Of a DNA stretch of 64,000 nt, positions 48,007-56,862 are shown piece after piece; position 1 is the stretch's first letter; each line of letters opens with the position of its first letter. The stretch is from Cetobacterium sp050033475 (GTDB lineage Bacteria > Fusobacteriota > Fusobacteriia > Fusobacteriales > Fusobacteriaceae). The notes beneath the pieces were generated by a model. It searched no databases, was not told the DNA's origin, and was given only the letters and a program-made list of their open reading frames with translations. The position numbers and the translations under genes were made by a program. The stretch spans positions 744,001-808,000 of the forward strand of contig NZ_CP188319.1 of assembly GCF_050033475.1 (NCBI RefSeq). The letters are read 5' to 3'.

Positions 48007-48291
48007 ATGAGAAATTATGAAATTATGTACATCATCAACCCAACTATATTAGAAGAGGGAAGAGAAGCTATAATCGCTAAAGTTACTAACATTTTAACTG
48101 CAGCAGGAGCTAACATTCTTAAATCTGAGAAGTGGGGAGAGAGAAAACTAGCTTATCCTATCGATAAGAAGAAGACAGGATTCTACGTACTGACTACTTT
48201 AGAGATGGACGGAACTAAGTTAGCTGAAGTTGAGTCAAAACTTAACATCACTGAAGAAGTTATGAGATACATCATAGTTAAGCAAGACTAA
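48007..48291 (+). CDS. rpsF: Small ribosomal subunit protein S6
   Basis: The 94-residue protein starts MRNYEIMYIINPTILEEGRE and contains WGERKLAYPIDKKKTGFYVL, both diagnostic of bS6, which binds the 16S central domain with S18. It has the usual length. ATG follows GGGAGGAGGTAA. The usual neighbour ssb is absent and rpsR follows after 54 bases. Confidence 0.97.
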   Translation: MRNYEIMYIINPTILEEGREAIIAKVTNILTAAGANILKSEKWGERKLAYPIDKKKTGFYVLTTLEMDGTKLAEVESKLNITEEVMRYIIVKQD

Positions 48292-48345
48292 TAACTAACC
48301 ACTAACTAAAAAAGTTAAGTTTAATCTAAAGAAGGAGGAAAGAAA

Positions 48346-48564
48346 ATGGCAGAATTCAGAAGAAGAAGAGCTAAGTTAAGAGTTAAAGCTGAAGAGATTG
48401 ATTACAAAAACGTTGATCTTTTAAAAAGATTCGTTTCTGATAAAGGAAGAATCAACCCTTCTAGAGTAACTGGAGCTAACGCTAAATTACAAAGAAAAAT
48501 AGCTAAAGCTGTTAAGAGAGCTAGAAACATTGCTTTAATACCTTATACTAGAGTAGAAAAGTAA
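48346..48564 (+). CDS. rpsR: Small ribosomal subunit protein S18
   Basis: The 72-residue basic protein contains IDYKNVDLLKRFVSDKGRI and RKIAKAVKRARNIALIPY, the bS18 signatures. It lacks the N-terminal zinc Cys of some homologues. ATG follows AAGGAGGAAAG. It partners with S6 in the ribosome and is co-transcribed with rpsF; a terminator follows. Confidence 0.97.
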   Translation: MAEFRRRRAKLRVKAEEIDYKNVDLLKRFVSDKGRINPSRVTGANAKLQRKIAKAVKRARNIALIPYTRVEK

Positions 48565-48574
48565 GATATATAAA

Positions 48575-48606
48575 GACTGGACACTTGTGTCTGGTCTTTT
48601 TTTCTT
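48575..48606 (+). terminator. Terminator after rpsR
   Basis: AGACTGGACAC and GTGTCTGGTCT pair (two G-T pairs) around TT, followed by TTTTTTT. Confidence 0.88.
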
Positions 48607-48629
48607 TTAAATAAAAGTCAAAAAATAAA

Positions 48630-48667
48630 AAAAAGACATGCTTTTTTAAATAAGCTGTCTTTTTTTA
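48630..48667 (-). terminator. Terminator after rpmB
   Basis: AAAAGACA...GCTT pairs with AAGC...TGTCTTTT around a short A+T loop. On the - strand the stem ends in a T run directly after the rpmB stop codon. Confidence 0.8.
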
Positions 48668-48674
48668 TAGGCTA

Positions 48675-48932
48675 TTATTTGCTAAGAATCTTAACAAGTC
48701 TTGCACTTAAATTAGCGTTGTTAGCTTTTAAGAATTGCATTACTTCAGCCTCAGTAGCACCTTTTAAAGTTTTTAAAGCTTTAGTACAAACTTTAACTTT
48801 AACAGGAGTTCCGTTGATTACTATCTTAGTAGATTGTAGGTTTGGCTCCCAAGTTCTTCCAGTTACTCTGTGTGAGTGAGAAATCTGATTTCCGAAAGTC
48901 ATTCCTTTTCCAGTAATTTCACATCTTTTCAT
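48675..48932 (-). CDS. rpmB: Large ribosomal subunit protein L28
   Basis: The 85-residue protein starts MKRCEITGKGMTFGNQISHS, followed by RVTGRTWEPNLQSTKI, clear bL28 signatures. I used the ATG at 48932 because GGAGGTG is placed 7 bases upstream and the protein then has the normal L28 N-terminus; an open frame extending further is untranslated leader. It is transcribed alone against rpsR. Confidence 0.95.
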   Translation of the reverse strand: MKRCEITGKGMTFGNQISHSHRVTGRTWEPNLQSTKIVINGTPVKVKVCTKALKTLKGATEAEVMQFLKANNANLSARLVKILSK

Positions 48933-48968
48933 TCTGCTGCACCTCCTCTTTACATAAACATGCAAATT

Positions 48969-48997
48969 ATTATATCATTATAACGTAAAAATTTCAA
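48969..48997 (-). promoter_or_regulatory. Promoter of rpmB
   Basis: On the - strand TTGAAA (48992-48997), 17 bases and TATAAT (48969-48974) precede the L28 start by 37 bases. Both boxes are near consensus. Confidence 0.82.
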
Positions 48998-49089
48998 GAG
49001 TTTTTTAAATTTATTGGCTAGTTCTATAATTAAGGCTCATATGATATAATAAAATGATAAAATGTATAGAAGAATAGGGTGGTGAAATT

Positions 49090-51429
49090 ATGAACAATCA
49101 TAGTTACACTGTTTTGGAGTTTGATAAACTAAGAGAAGAATTATCAAGCTACTTAACAATTGAAGAGAACGTTGAAAAAGTAATGAATTTAGAGCCTTTT
49201 AAGGATGTAAATATACTTAGAAGAGAATTTGAAATTTTAAAGGATTTCATAGATTTTTTAAAATTTGATGGAGGATTTGAGCCGAAGGGAATGAAGGATA
49301 TTCTTCATATTTGTAGAAAAGCTCAGCTGGTAGGAAATTATTTAGATCCAGAGGAACTTTGGGATATAAATATAAATTTAAGAATATTTAGAGTTTTTAG
49401 AAATAGATTAGAGGATTTAGATAAGTATAGAGATTTAAAAAATAAATTTTTATCTATACCTTGTTTGAAAAATCTAGAAGAATATATTTCTAAGGTTATA
49501 GATAATGAGAAAAACATAAAGGATGATGCTTCAATAGAACTTAGGGATTTAAGATTCCAAAAGAAAAACTTAGCAGAAAGTATTAAAAGAAAATTTGAAG
49601 ATATTTTTACAAATGCTAATACATCTAAGGCTATTCAAGAAAAAATAATAACAACCAGAGATGGAAGAAGCGTTATACCTGTTAAAACTGATTTTAAAGG
49701 GCTTATAAAAGGAATTGAGCATGATAGGTCATCAAGTGGACAGACGGTGTTTATAGAGCCAATTACAATAGTTTCCTTGAATAATAAAATGAGAGAGTTA
49801 GAAGTAAGAGAAAGAGAAGAAATTAGAAAATTACTTCTTAGATTAACTGATCAGGTTAGATTCAATATGGATGCAGTTCAAGAAATTGGAAAAGCTAACT
49901 TGGAATTGGATATTTTAAATGCAAAGGCTATCTATGGAATAGAGAAAAAATGTTCTGTGCCAGAAATTAATACTAGAGAGACTTTATCTCTTGTAAATGC
50001 AAGACATCCATTTATAAATAAGGATGTTGTAGTACCTTTAACATTTGAAATTGGAAGAAATTATAATACTTTATTAATAACAGGACCAAACACAGGAGGA
50101 AAAACAGTAGCTTTAAAAACTGCTGGATTATTATCCCTTATGGCCCTATCGGGAATTCCTGTTCCAGCAGATGAAAAAACATCAATTGGATTCTTTACAG
50201 GAATATACGCAGATATAGGAGATGAACAGAGTATAGAACAATCTCTATCTTCATTCTCAGGACACTTAAAAAATATTCAAGAAATTTTAAACTCAGTTAC
50301 AAGAGCTTCTTTAGTTCTATTGGACGAGCTTGGATCAGGAACTGACCCAATGGAAGGGGCAGCCTTTGCCATGGCAGTAATTGACTATTTAAAGGATAAA
50401 AAATGTAAATCATTAATAACAACTCACTACAGTGAAGTTAAAGCCCATGGTTATAATGAAGAGGGAATAGAAACAGCTTCAATGGAGTTTAATGTGGAAA
50501 CTTTATCTCCAACATATAAATTGATGATAGGAATTCCTGGGGAAAGTAATGCTCTTACAATTGCTAGAAGATTAGGTGTTTCTGAAGAAATAATTGATAA
50601 GGCTCGTTCATATATCAGCGATGAGGATAAAAAAGTTGAAAAGATGATAAGCAATATCAAAGAAAAATCTGATGAATTGGAAATCATGCAAGGGGAAGTT
50701 AAGTACTTAAAGGAAAAAGCTCTGAAGGATAAAGAGGAGTATGAGGAAAAACTTAGAAAACTTGAGAAGGAAAAAAATGATATTCTAAGGGAAGCCTATG
50801 AAAAAGCAGATGCCATGATGAAGGAAATGCAAAATAAAGCAGCAGCTCTTGTGGAAAAACTTCAGAAGGAAGAAAATAAAAAAGAGGATTTAAAAAATGT
50901 TCAAAAGAGTTTGAATATGTTAAGAAATGCTCTTAAGGATGAAAAAACAGAAAATGTCCAAGCTAAACCTAAGGTAGCTAGAAAAATTGATTATATTCCT
51001 GGAGATAAGGTATTTGTTCAGAGTATAAATCAACATGCTATAGTATTGAAAATAAATAAGGCCAAGGAAACAGTAAGTATTCAAGCTGGAATTTTAAAAC
51101 TTGAAGTTTCCATGGACGATGTAAAATCTATAAACGAACCAAAGAAAAAAGAGTATAGACCAATTTCAACACATAGAAAAACTCCAGTTAAATCAGAAGT
51201 AGATTTAAGAGGGAAACTTGTAGATGAAGCTATATATGAATTAGAATCATATATGGATAGAGCTATGATGAGTGGATATAATGAGATTTATGTAATACAT
51301 GGTAAGGGAACTGGTGCCCTAAGAACAGGTATATTAGATTATCTAAAGAATTCAAGATATGTGAAAAGCTTTAGAGCAGGTTCCTTTAATGAAGGAGGAA
51401 TTGGATGTACAGTGGTAACTCTAAAATAA
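49090..51429 (+). CDS. mutS2: MutS2 family ATPase/endonuclease
   Basis: The 779-residue protein has the MutS-core and ATPase domains: LITGPNTGGKTVALKTAG near 328 (Walker A), SLVLLDELGSGTDPMEGAA near 408 (Walker B) and ITTHYSEVKA. A coiled coil of about 130 residues follows (KEKSDELEIMQGEVKYLKEK region), then the C-terminal Smr nuclease domain from about 700 (VDLRGKLVDEAIYELE, VIHGKGTGALR). MutS2 acts on recombination intermediates or on stalled, collided ribosomes depending on species. The final 25 bases overlap ispD. TATAAT at 49045-49050 may be its -10. Confidence 0.95.
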   Translation: MNNHSYTVLEFDKLREELSSYLTIEENVEKVMNLEPFKDVNILRREFEILKDFIDFLKFDGGFEPKGMKDILHICRKAQLVGNYLDPEELWDININLRIFRVFRNRLEDLDKYRDLKNKFLSIPCLKNLEEYISKVIDNEKNIKDDASIELRDLRFQKKNLAESIKRKFEDIFTNANTSKAIQEKIITTRDGRSVIPVKTDFKGLIKGIEHDRSSSGQTVFIEPITIVSLNNKMRELEVREREEIRKLLLRLTDQVRFNMDAVQEIGKANLELDILNAKAIYGIEKKCSVPEINTRETLSLVNARHPFINKDVVVPLTFEIGRNYNTLLITGPNTGGKTVALKTAGLLSLMALSGIPVPADEKTSIGFFTGIYADIGDEQSIEQSLSSFSGHLKNIQEILNSVTRASLVLLDELGSGTDPMEGAAFAMAVIDYLKDKKCKSLITTHYSEVKAHGYNEEGIETASMEFNVETLSPTYKLMIGIPGESNALTIARRLGVSEEIIDKARSYISDEDKKVEKMISNIKEKSDELEIMQGEVKYLKEKALKDKEEYEEKLRKLEKEKNDILREAYEKADAMMKEMQNKAAALVEKLQKEENKKEDLKNVQKSLNMLRNALKDEKTENVQAKPKVARKIDYIPGDKVFVQSINQHAIVLKINKAKETVSIQAGILKLEVSMDDVKSINEPKKKEYRPISTHRKTPVKSEVDLRGKLVDEAIYELESYMDRAMMSGYNEIYVIHGKGTGALRTGILDYLKNSRYVKSFRAGSFNEGGIGCTVVTLK

Positions 51430-52091
51430 CATTTATTTTAGCTGCAGCTGGAGTGGGAAAAAGAATGAATTTAGGATATCCAAAACAATTTTTAACTTGG
51501 AAGGATAAACCTATTTTCATATATCCCTTGGAAATAGCTGAAAAATCTTCCCTAGTTGAAGATATTATAGTAGTTACAGGGCCAGAGAGTGTAGAGATGG
51601 TTCAAGAGTATTGTAAAGAGCATGGAATTACAAAGGTAAAAAATGTAGTTCCAGGAGGAAGCGAAAGGCAATATTCAATATACAATGCTTTAGCACACTG
51701 TAATCAAAATAATTATATAGCTATTCAAGATGGTGTAAGACCCTTTATGAAGGAAAAATATTTAATAGAAGCCTTTAATAAATTGGAAGACAACAAAGAA
51801 CTTTCAGGAGTAGTAATTGGAGTTCCTGTGAAGGATACCATAAAAATTGTTGATGAAGATGGAATAATATTAGAGACCCCAAGGAGAGATACTCTCTTTG
51901 GGGCTCATACACCTCAAATTTTTAGAGGGGATATTTTAAAAATAGCTTATCAATGTGCTCAGGATGAGAAGTTTTTAGGAACAGATGATAGTTCCCTTGT
52001 GGAAAGATTGAATAAAAGAATAGGTATTATAGTAGGAGATTATGACAATATAAAAATTACAACTCAAGAGGACTTGAAGTTCCTTAAGTAG
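51405..52091 (+). CDS. ispD: 2-C-methyl-D-erythritol 4-phosphate cytidylyltransferase
   Basis: The 228-residue enzyme forms CDP-methylerythritol in the non-mevalonate isoprenoid pathway. FILAAAGVGKRMNLGYPKQF near 10 is the CTP loop, AIQDGVRPF near 106 and GVPVKDTIKIV near 138 are family motifs, and TDDSSLVE near 193 closes the site. The ATG lies inside mutS2 behind AAGGAGGAA. ispH, from the same pathway, lies about 8 kb downstream. Confidence 0.94.
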   Translation: MYSGNSKITFILAAAGVGKRMNLGYPKQFLTWKDKPIFIYPLEIAEKSSLVEDIIVVTGPESVEMVQEYCKEHGITKVKNVVPGGSERQYSIYNALAHCNQNNYIAIQDGVRPFMKEKYLIEAFNKLEDNKELSGVVIGVPVKDTIKIVDEDGIILETPRRDTLFGAHTPQIFRGDILKIAYQCAQDEKFLGTDDSSLVERLNKRIGIIVGDYDNIKITTQEDLKFLK

Positions 52092-52100
52092 GAGGTAGGT

Positions 52101-52928
52101 ATGAAAATAGTATTGGCTCAAATGAAACCATATTTAGGAGCTATGGAAAAGAATCTAGAAAAAATGGTTCAAATCATAGAAGAAGCAAAAAATATGGGAG
52201 GAGAGATAGTTTTATTCCCAGAGCTTTCCTTAACAGGATATTTATTAGAGGAAATGGTTTATGACTTAGCCCTAAGGGAAATTCCAGAGAAGTTACTGGA
52301 ATTAAGTAAGGATATTTCCATAATATTTGGAGCTGTGGAACTGGGTGAGGATTATCATACATATAATACGGCGTACTATTTAGAGGATGGAGTTATCAAG
52401 GGAAAACATAGAAAGGTATATTTACCAACATATGGAATGTTTTTTGAAGGAAGATATTTCAAAAAAGGAAATTCCATTAGAGCCTTTGAAACTAAATATG
52501 GAAAAGTAGGAATGTTAATATGTGAAGATGCTTGGCATCAAAGTTCTCATAAAATTTTGGGATCTGATGGAGCAAAATATATATTTGTTCTTACAAGTAG
52601 TCCAGCTAGAGGAATAGAAAGAGATTTAGCTATAGGAGAATCATGGTATTCTTTACTAAAGGCTAGTGCTATTTGTAATACCACATTTACAATTATGTGT
52701 AATAGAGTTGGAGTAGAAGATGGAGTTACTTTCTGGGGAGGAAGTATAGCCTATACTCCAAGTGGAAAAGAATTGACTAGACTAGAATTATTTAAGGAAC
52801 AGTTAATTTTAATTGATGCCAAGGAAGAGGAAATAAGAAGAGCTAGATTTTTGTCTCCTATTCAAAAGGATGAAAATTTAGATTTGGTTATAAGAGAATT
52901 AACAAGAGTGAGAGATAATAATATCTAG
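52101..52928 (+). CDS. Carbon-nitrogen hydrolase (nitrilase superfamily)
   Basis: The 275-residue protein has the complete Glu-Lys-Cys triad: LFPELSLTGY near 39, HRKVYLPTYGMF near 100 and LICEDAWH near 139. YLLEEMVYD and GMFFEGRYF resemble the glutaminase domain of NAD synthetase, but the synthetase domain is absent. Substrate is unknown; amide hydrolysis or repair is probable. ATG follows AGTAGGAGGTA, 9 bases after ispD. Confidence 0.85.
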   Translation: MKIVLAQMKPYLGAMEKNLEKMVQIIEEAKNMGGEIVLFPELSLTGYLLEEMVYDLALREIPEKLLELSKDISIIFGAVELGEDYHTYNTAYYLEDGVIKGKHRKVYLPTYGMFFEGRYFKKGNSIRAFETKYGKVGMLICEDAWHQSSHKILGSDGAKYIFVLTSSPARGIERDLAIGESWYSLLKASAICNTTFTIMCNRVGVEDGVTFWGGSIAYTPSGKELTRLELFKEQLILIDAKEEEIRRARFLSPIQKDENLDLVIRELTRVRDNNI

Positions 52929-52942
52929 AGAAAGGTCAAAAA

Positions 52943-54091
52943 ATGAAAAAGTTAGAAGCTTTAATTGGTGGAGTATTGGTGATCTTTGTCTTGGGATATT
53001 TTGCATATAATGATCTCTATAAAATTGACCCAAGAGATTTTTTAAATGATAGAGTTTCTACATTTTATGCCAATGAAGGAATAACCTATAAAAATTTAAA
53101 ACCTGTGGAAGAAGCTTTAATAGAGGGCGGATTTTCAGGAAAAGGCTTAGCTCAAATAGGAACATACTTAGATAACATATATGTTATTTCAAGAGCGGAT
53201 ATATACTCTAAGGATAATACCATTCAAGGAATATTGGATCCAGGATTTATGTACCCATTATTTCTTTATAAGAGTAGAGAATATTTTGAAGATGCTGGAG
53301 ATGGAATTTATATTTTAAAAGATAAATATAAAAATAAATATATAGATATTTTAAAAAATCAAGATATATTTATGATGCCCTACAGAGGTCTTATAATTTT
53401 AGGAACTAAGGATAAGGAATTAAAAAATTTAAGAGATGAAGAAAACTATCCCAATGAACAATTATGTAAAATTTTAGATAGAGAAAAATCGGGTAATATG
53501 GGAGTATTTGTTATAAATCTAGATAGAGTCAAAGTTTTAGGATTTGATGAAATGTTTATTTCTGGAGATTTAACAAAGGATAATCTCAATTGTGAACTTG
53601 TAGTTGGGGGAAATAATCGAATAATAAGATCATTTTTTAAAAGTAATACCTTGAAGTATTCTGAAAAACAACCTTTAGAAAATGGAATGTTTTTTGCCAA
53701 AGGAACAGATGGCAATTTAAATGATTTTTTTATGTTTTTAAGATATTTTTTAAAGAATTATGATTTGGATTATGTTATGGAAAATTTAAATTTAGTAGAT
53801 TTAAAAAATACAAAAACTATTTATGATAATAAAAGTCATAGAAATTATATAAATGTTGTAGAAGACCAATTCTTTTATGGTAATATGTATTTAAATAAAA
53901 TATTTAATGTAAAAGAAAATGTAGGTTCTTTAGAGGTTAGAGGCTATGCCAAAAATAAAGCTCTAATATTTTTAGGGAAAACCAAAAGAGAAAATCTCAT
54001 AAAATTAATTAAGGAAATGAGAGTAGGAGGACAAAATGATAAGAATATACAACACGTTGACAGGGAAGTTAGAGGAGTTCAAACCTCTTAA
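52943..54091 (+). CDS. Membrane-anchored protein of unknown function
   Basis: I do not recognise this 382-residue protein. One N-terminal membrane segment (LIGGVLVIFVLGYFAY) is followed by a large soluble part that should face the periplasm. It is rich in Lys, Asn, Asp and Tyr, has no Cys pair or catalytic motif that I can identify, and contains several beta stretches (for example GLIILGTKDKEL, NMGVFVINLDRVKV). Its last 56 bases overlap the start of cysS in another frame, so the C-terminus carries little structural information. It sits in a run of housekeeping genes and probably shares their message. Confidence 0.6.
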   Translation: MKKLEALIGGVLVIFVLGYFAYNDLYKIDPRDFLNDRVSTFYANEGITYKNLKPVEEALIEGGFSGKGLAQIGTYLDNIYVISRADIYSKDNTIQGILDPGFMYPLFLYKSREYFEDAGDGIYILKDKYKNKYIDILKNQDIFMMPYRGLIILGTKDKELKNLRDEENYPNEQLCKILDREKSGNMGVFVINLDRVKVLGFDEMFISGDLTKDNLNCELVVGGNNRIIRSFFKSNTLKYSEKQPLENGMFFAKGTDGNLNDFFMFLRYFLKNYDLDYVMENLNLVDLKNTKTIYDNKSHRNYINVVEDQFFYGNMYLNKIFNVKENVGSLEVRGYAKNKALIFLGKTKRENLIKLIKEMRVGGQNDKNIQHVDREVRGVQTS

Positions 54092-55457
54092 GGATGGAGA
54101 AGTTTCAATGTATGTATGTGGCCCTACAGTATATAACTATATACATATAGGAAACGCTAGACCAGCTATATTCTTTGATACTGTTAGAAGATATTTTGAA
54201 TTTAGAGGTTATAAAGTTAAATATGTTCAAAACTTTACAGATGTCGATGATAAAATGATAAGAAGAGCAAATGAGGAGGGAATTACCCTTAAGGAAGTTG
54301 CGGATAAATATATAAATGCTTATTTTGAAGATACTCAAAAGGTAAATTTAAAAGAAGAGGGAATGATAAGACCTAAGGCTACAGATCATATTGGAGAAAT
54401 GATAAAAATAATAAAAAAACTTATCCAAGATGGATATGCCTATGAATCTCAAGGAGATGTGTATTTTAATGTAGAAAAATACAAGGATTCCTATGGAGTA
54501 TTGTCAAAGCAAAGTATTGAAGATTTACAAAGTGGTGCTAGAATAGATATTTCTGAAATTAAGAAATCACCATTGGACTTTGCTCTTTGGAAAAAAGCAA
54601 AGACAGATGAACCAAGTTGGAAATCACCTTGGGGAGAGGGAAGACCAGGATGGCATATTGAATGTTCAGCTATGTCTAATAAGTATTTAGGACCAACTTT
54701 TGATATCCATGGTGGAGGACAGGATTTAATATTCCCTCATCATGAAAATGAAATAGCTCAATCAAGATGTGGAACAGGTGGAGAGTTTGCTAGATATTGG
54801 ATCCATAATGGATATATAAACATTAAAGGAGAAAAAATGTCTAAATCTAAGGGGAATTTCTTCCTTTTAAGAGATGTTTTAAAGGACTTTGATGGAAATG
54901 TTGTGAGATTCTTTATACTAAGTTCTCATTATAGAAAGCCAATTGATTTTTCTGACAATGAGTTAAATCAAAGTAAGGCTGGATTAGAAAGAATAGAAAA
55001 TGCTGTTACAAGAGCAAAGGAAAAAGTATTAAATGGACCTAAGGATTCAGGAGATTCTTTAGAGGAATTAAAGGTATTTTTCCAAGGGGCAAAGGAAAAA
55101 TTTATTTCTTCAATGGATGAAGATTTTAATACAGCTCAAGGAATAGGTTCTATTTTTGAACTTGTAAAGGAATTAAACAAAGGCTTAGAAGGAGATATTT
55201 CTAAGGAAGGAATAGAATTACTTAAGGAAATAATAGATTATATTATGGATGTAATGGAAAATGTTCTTGGAGTAAAATTAAAAATAGAGAATCAAGTTGG
55301 AAATATGACTGGAGAATTAATTGAGTTTATACTTGATTTAAGAAAAGATGCCAGAGATAATAAGGACTGGGCTCTTTCAGATAAAATAAGAGACAGACTT
55401 TTAGAGATGGGAATTAAGATAAAGGATGGAAAGGATAAAACTACATGGTCAATTTAA
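54036..55457 (+). CDS. cysS: Cysteinyl-tRNA synthetase
   Basis: The 473-residue class I synthetase charges tRNA-Cys. YVCGPTVYNYIHIGNARPA near 26 contains the HIGH-type motif (HIGN) and zinc Cys, GWHIECSAMS near 204 another zinc ligand, HHENEIAQSRC near 233, and KMSKSKGNF near 267 the KMSKS loop. ATG lies inside the previous gene behind TAGGAGGA. A tRNA-Cys gene lies about 2.7 kb downstream. Confidence 0.97.
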   Translation: MIRIYNTLTGKLEEFKPLKDGEVSMYVCGPTVYNYIHIGNARPAIFFDTVRRYFEFRGYKVKYVQNFTDVDDKMIRRANEEGITLKEVADKYINAYFEDTQKVNLKEEGMIRPKATDHIGEMIKIIKKLIQDGYAYESQGDVYFNVEKYKDSYGVLSKQSIEDLQSGARIDISEIKKSPLDFALWKKAKTDEPSWKSPWGEGRPGWHIECSAMSNKYLGPTFDIHGGGQDLIFPHHENEIAQSRCGTGGEFARYWIHNGYINIKGEKMSKSKGNFFLLRDVLKDFDGNVVRFFILSSHYRKPIDFSDNELNQSKAGLERIENAVTRAKEKVLNGPKDSGDSLEELKVFFQGAKEKFISSMDEDFNTAQGIGSIFELVKELNKGLEGDISKEGIELLKEIIDYIMDVMENVLGVKLKIENQVGNMTGELIEFILDLRKDARDNKDWALSDKIRDRLLEMGIKIKDGKDKTTWSI

Positions 55458-55825
55458 ATTTAAGAGAAGCCAATGGCTTGGTCTTAGCTTACTTAGGGGA
55501 TAGTGTTTGGGAACTGTTAATGAGAAGTTATTTCATAGAGAAGGGGTACAACATCCATAATCTTAATAAAAGGGTTAAGGAATATGTAAATGCCAAGAGC
55601 CAGAGCAAAATTTTAAAGAGACTGATGGATAATCTAGATGAAAACTACTTATCTATAGTGAATAGAGCCAAAAATAGTAATATTAAAACTTTTCCAAAAT
55701 CATGTAGTATAATGGAGTATAAGGAAGCAACGGCTTTTGAGGCTCTTATAGGAGCCATGTACATCGATGGTAAAACACAGGAGATAAAGGAAATAATAAA
55801 AGAAACTATAGAGGGAGAAGCGTAA
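55445..55825 (+). CDS. mrnC: Mini-ribonuclease III
   Basis: The 126-residue protein is an RNase III domain without the double-stranded RNA-binding domain. LAYLGDSVWELLMRSYFI near 14 and EYKEATAFEALIGAMYIDG near 97 hold the metal-binding acids. Known Mini-III enzymes trim 23S precursor ends, and a stem suited to such processing flanks 23S in this window. It overlaps cysS by 13 bases and mreB by one. Confidence 0.92.
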   Translation: MVNLNLREANGLVLAYLGDSVWELLMRSYFIEKGYNIHNLNKRVKEYVNAKSQSKILKRLMDNLDENYLSIVNRAKNSNIKTFPKSCSIMEYKEATAFEALIGAMYIDGKTQEIKEIIKETIEGEA

Positions 55826-56862
55826 TGAAGGTTTTAGGGATGAATATAAAAATACCAGGACTTAGAAAAAGTATAGGAGTTGACCTAGGAACTGCCAATA
55901 CATTGGTTTATAGTAAGGGAAGAATAGTTTTAAATGAGCCATCGGTTGTGGCTGTTGAAAGAGAAAGCAGAAAAGTTTTAGCAGTGGGAAATGAAGCAAA
56001 GGAAATGCTTGGAAAAACTCCAGATACAATAGTAGCTGTAAAACCTTTAAGTGAAGGAGTTATAGCGGATTATGATATCACAGAGGCTATGATAAAATAT
56101 TTCATAAAGAAGGTATTTGGTAATTTTACAATAACAATGCCAGAAGTTATGATATGTGTTCCAATAGATGTAACAGGGGTAGAAAAGAGAGCGGTTTTAG
56201 AGGCAGCTTTATCAGCTGGAGCTAAAAAGGCCTATTTAATAGAAGAAGCAAGGGCAGCTGCTCTAGGTTCAGGAATTGATATTTCAGCTCCTGAAGGAAA
56301 TATGATTGTAGACATCGGTGGAGGTTCTACAGACGTCGCTGTTATTTCCCTAGGAGGAACAGTTGTAAGTAAAACAATAAGAACAGCAGGAAATGACTTT
56401 GATATGGATATTATAAAATATGTTAAAAAAGCTCATAATCTTCTTATAGGAGATAGAACTGCTGAAGAAATAAAAATAAAAATAGGTACAGCTACTCCTT
56501 TAGAAGAGGAAGAAACTATGATTATAAAGGGAAGAGACCTTATAACAGGACTTCCAAAATCTATAACTGTTTCATCAGAGGAAATTAGAGATTCGATTAT
56601 GGACTCTTTAATGGAAATAGTAACTTGTGTTAAGGATGTTTTAGAGAAAACTCCTCCAGAGTTAGCAGCTGATATAGTTGATAAAGGGATTGTAATGGCA
56701 GGTGGAGGTTCATTAATTAGAAATTTCCCTGATCTAATAGCAAGACATACATCTTTAAATGTAAAATTAGCTGAAAATCCTTTAGAAAGTGTAGTTAGAG
56801 GAGCTGGAATGGCCCTAGATCAAATTTCAATTTTAAGAAAGATAGATAAGGCGGAAAGATAA
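55825..56862 (+). CDS. mreB: Rod-shape actin-like protein MreB
   Basis: The 345-residue actin homologue organises cell-wall elongation. GVDLGTANTLVYSKG near 18, VGNEAKEMLGKTP near 52, EEARAAALGSGIDI near 141, NMIVDIGGGSTDVAV near 159 and GIVMAGGGSLIRNFPD near 289 are the actin-fold nucleotide motifs. A short basic N-terminal extension precedes the core and may bind the membrane. mreC and mreD are not adjacent; DNA polymerase III delta-prime follows instead. Confidence 0.94.
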   Translation: MKVLGMNIKIPGLRKSIGVDLGTANTLVYSKGRIVLNEPSVVAVERESRKVLAVGNEAKEMLGKTPDTIVAVKPLSEGVIADYDITEAMIKYFIKKVFGNFTITMPEVMICVPIDVTGVEKRAVLEAALSAGAKKAYLIEEARAAALGSGIDISAPEGNMIVDIGGGSTDVAVISLGGTVVSKTIRTAGNDFDMDIIKYVKKAHNLLIGDRTAEEIKIKIGTATPLEEEETMIIKGRDLITGLPKSITVSSEEIRDSIMDSLMEIVTCVKDVLEKTPPELAADIVDKGIVMAGGGSLIRNFPDLIARHTSLNVKLAENPLESVVRGAGMALDQISILRKIDKAER

